Part shown: positions 5,564 through 6,931 of the stretch, piece by piece | Layout: each line of letters opens with the position of its first letter | Position numbering within the stretch: the stretch's first letter is position 1 | Source of the DNA: Lachnospiraceae bacterium | GTDB taxonomy: Bacteria > Bacillota_A > Clostridia > Lachnospirales > Lachnospiraceae | Reading direction: 5' to 3' | DNA: 6,931 nt | Assembly: GCA_017621115.1 (NCBI GenBank) | Contig: JAGATU010000051.1 | Span: 1 to 6,931 of the forward strand | Made by a program: the position numbers and the translations under genes | Notes under the pieces: model-generated | What the model was told of the DNA's origin: nothing | The model's input: the letters and a program-made list of their open reading frames with translations, nothing else | Database searches by the model: none

Positions 5564-6931
5564 ATGGAAGAAAATTTTTTAATACAAGACGAATTAAAAA
5601 AAGTACCCTTGAAACCGGGTGTGTACATCATGCGGGATAAAAATGATGGGATTTTATATGTTGGAAAAGCAATAAATCTCAGGAATCGTCTCCGCTCTTA
5701 TTTTCGTGCCAATATCGGACGTGGTCCATGGATTGATAAGATGGTCGCCCTGATTCATCATTTTGAATATATTGTGACGGACTCCGAACTGGAAGCACTT
5801 GTTTTGGAGAATAATCTGATTAAAGAACACAGACCCAAATATAATACAATGCTCGTGGATGACAAGACTTATCCGTATATTAAGGTAACGGTAGCGGAGG
5901 AGTATCCGAGGATTCTTTTTTCGAGAGAGATGAAAAAAGATAAGGCGAAGTATTTTGGACCGTATACCAGTGCGGGTGCGGTAAAGGATACGATAGAGCT
6001 CATCAACCGTTTGTATCAGTTGAGAACCTGTAACAGGGTTCTGCCAAGGGATATGGGCAATGACAGACCCTGTCTGAATTATCATATCCATCAGTGTCTG
6101 GCACCGTGTCAGGGATATATTTCCAAAGAGGAATATGGGAAACGGGTTAATGATGCGTTGGAATTCCTGAACGGAAATTACAATATTATTTTAAAAGACT
6201 TAGAAGAGAAGATGAAAACGGCAGCCGGGAATATGGAATTTGAGGAAGCTGCCAAATACCGTGATTTACATGCCAGTGTCAAACAGGTGGCGCAGAAACA
6301 GAAGATGACGGATTCTGAAGGTGAGGATAAGGATATTATTGCTGTGGCAACACAGGATGACGATGCGGTTATCCAGGTCTTTTTTGTTCGTGATGGCCGT
6401 CTTATCGGGCGCGAACATTTTTACATGCGATGCGCGGCAAGAGAAGAGAAGAATGATATCGTATCTTCTTTTATCAAGCAATTTTATGCGGGAACTCCTT
6501 TTATTCCGCGCGAAATTATGATACAGGAAGAGATAGCGGACAGGGAAGTAATCGAGGAGTGGCTTACCGGTAAACGTAACCAGAGAATGTATATCCGCAC
6601 ACCGAAAAAAGGCAGTAAGGAAAAATTGGTGGAATTGGCGGCAAAGAATGCAGAACTTATTTTGCAACAGGATAAGGACCGGATTAAGCGGGAAGAAGGA
6701 AGAACCATAGGTGCTATGAAAGAAGTGGCATCGTGGCTTGGACTGGAGAATATTTCCCGTGTTGAGGCATTTGATATTTCCAATACCAGCGGATTTGCCA
6801 ATGTCGGTTCCATGGTTGTATTTGAAAATGGAAAGCCAAAAAGAAGTGACTATCGTAAATTTAAAATGAAAACGGTTAGCGGTCCCGATGATTACGCTTG
6901 CATGAAAGAAGTGCTGACCAGACGATTTACA
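5564..6931 (+). CDS. uvrC: Excinuclease ABC subunit C, N-terminal part (3' end outside window)
   Basis: The frame runs open for 456 codons to the window edge; the family is usually about 600 residues. UvrC makes the 3' and 5' incisions of nucleotide excision repair with UvrA and UvrB. The GIY-YIG nuclease domain comes first (G-V-Y at 19-21, Y-V-G-K at 32-35, likely catalytic Arg in the 40-42 region and Glu82 in L-E-N-N-L-I-K). Cys156, Cys170, Cys178 and Cys182 match the spacing style of the iron-sulfur cysteines described in E. coli UvrC. The UvrB-binding UVR helix pair lies at about 207-242 (F-E-E-A-A-K-Y-R-D). The second, RNase H-like nuclease domain begins around residue 400, with Asp404 in F-D-I-S-N. 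The rest of that domain and the HhH repeats are cut off. ATG 5564 has almost no Shine-Dalgarno (GAAG two bases away). An in-frame TTG at 5549 exists but lies in the terminator T-tract. The N-terminal match to relatives supports 5564. Confidence 0.95.
   Translation, partial: MEENFLIQDELKKVPLKPGVYIMRDKNDGILYVGKAINLRNRLRSYFRANIGRGPWIDKMVALIHHFEYIVTDSELEALVLENNLIKEHRPKYNTMLVDDKTYPYIKVTVAEEYPRILFSREMKKDKAKYFGPYTSAGAVKDTIELINRLYQLRTCNRVLPRDMGNDRPCLNYHIHQCLAPCQGYISKEEYGKRVNDALEFLNGNYNIILKDLEEKMKTAAGNMEFEEAAKYRDLHASVKQVAQKQKMTDSEGEDKDIIAVATQDDDAVIQVFFVRDGRLIGREHFYMRCAAREEKNDIVSSFIKQFYAGTPFIPREIMIQEEIADREVIEEWLTGKRNQRMYIRTPKKGSKEKLVELAAKNAELILQQDKDRIKREEGRTIGAMKEVASWLGLENISRVEAFDISNTSGFANVGSMVVFENGKPKRSDYRKFKMKTVSGPDDYACMKEVLTRRFT

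Noticed and set aside
6029..6109. UvrC cysteine set as a novel metal site
   Set aside because: The spacing follows that of the iron-sulfur cysteines already described for E. coli UvrC, so it is noted in the gene entry rather than as new.

Overview
The window is a chromosomal housekeeping segment with every gene on the + strand. It looks like a low-to-mid GC, Gram-positive, probably spore-forming member of the Clostridia, most likely near Lachnospiraceae. The reasons are the rpsF-ssb-rpsR ribosomal cluster, a zinc-ligand (C+) form of ribosomal protein S18, a PdaA-type muramic delta-lactam deacetylase of the kind used for spore cortex, a DUF1846 protein next to ftsH, purine-rich Shine-Dalgarno sites, and protein sequences that read like clostridial orthologues. 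The family assignment is inference from recalled sequence style, not from a search.

Layout: 1-956 is the 3' end of rpsF (S6), all of ssb and all of rpsR (S18), a tight operon closed by a strong intrinsic terminator at 995-1037. Next is pdaA (1038-1832), a membrane-targeted polysaccharide deacetylase whose start codon directly follows the T-tract of that terminator. The AT-rich gap 1833-1940 holds a possible promoter. DUF1846 (1941-3428) and ftsH (3446-5512) are 17 bases apart and look co-transcribed, and a GC-rich hairpin terminator (5518-5550) follows ftsH. uvrC starts at 5564, right behind that terminator, and runs off the end of the window after 456 codons.

How the genes fit together: the first block links translation (S6 and S18 are neighbours on the 30S platform) with ssDNA binding, an arrangement common in bacteria. 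pdaA acts on the cell envelope or spore cortex. FtsH is the membrane AAA+ zinc protease of protein quality control, and the DUF1846 protein in front of it has no established function. UvrC is the dual-incision nuclease of nucleotide excision repair.

I found no mobile element, CRISPR array, tRNA, rRNA or clearly new multi-gene system. The most interesting signals are architectural. At both terminators the expression signals of the next gene are interleaved with the hairpin: the pdaA Shine-Dalgarno lies in the 3' arm of the rpsR terminator, and a perfect TATAAT lies just after the ftsH terminator, placed so that the uvrC transcript could begin at its own ATG (leaderless). Other points of note are a Cys in place of the second Asp of the deacetylase TFDDG motif, an SSB tail one residue longer than the usual terminal Phe, a non-canonical glycine-rich P-loop-like motif in DUF1846, and a GPGQRPG tandem repeat with a GC-rich hairpin at the start of ftsH.
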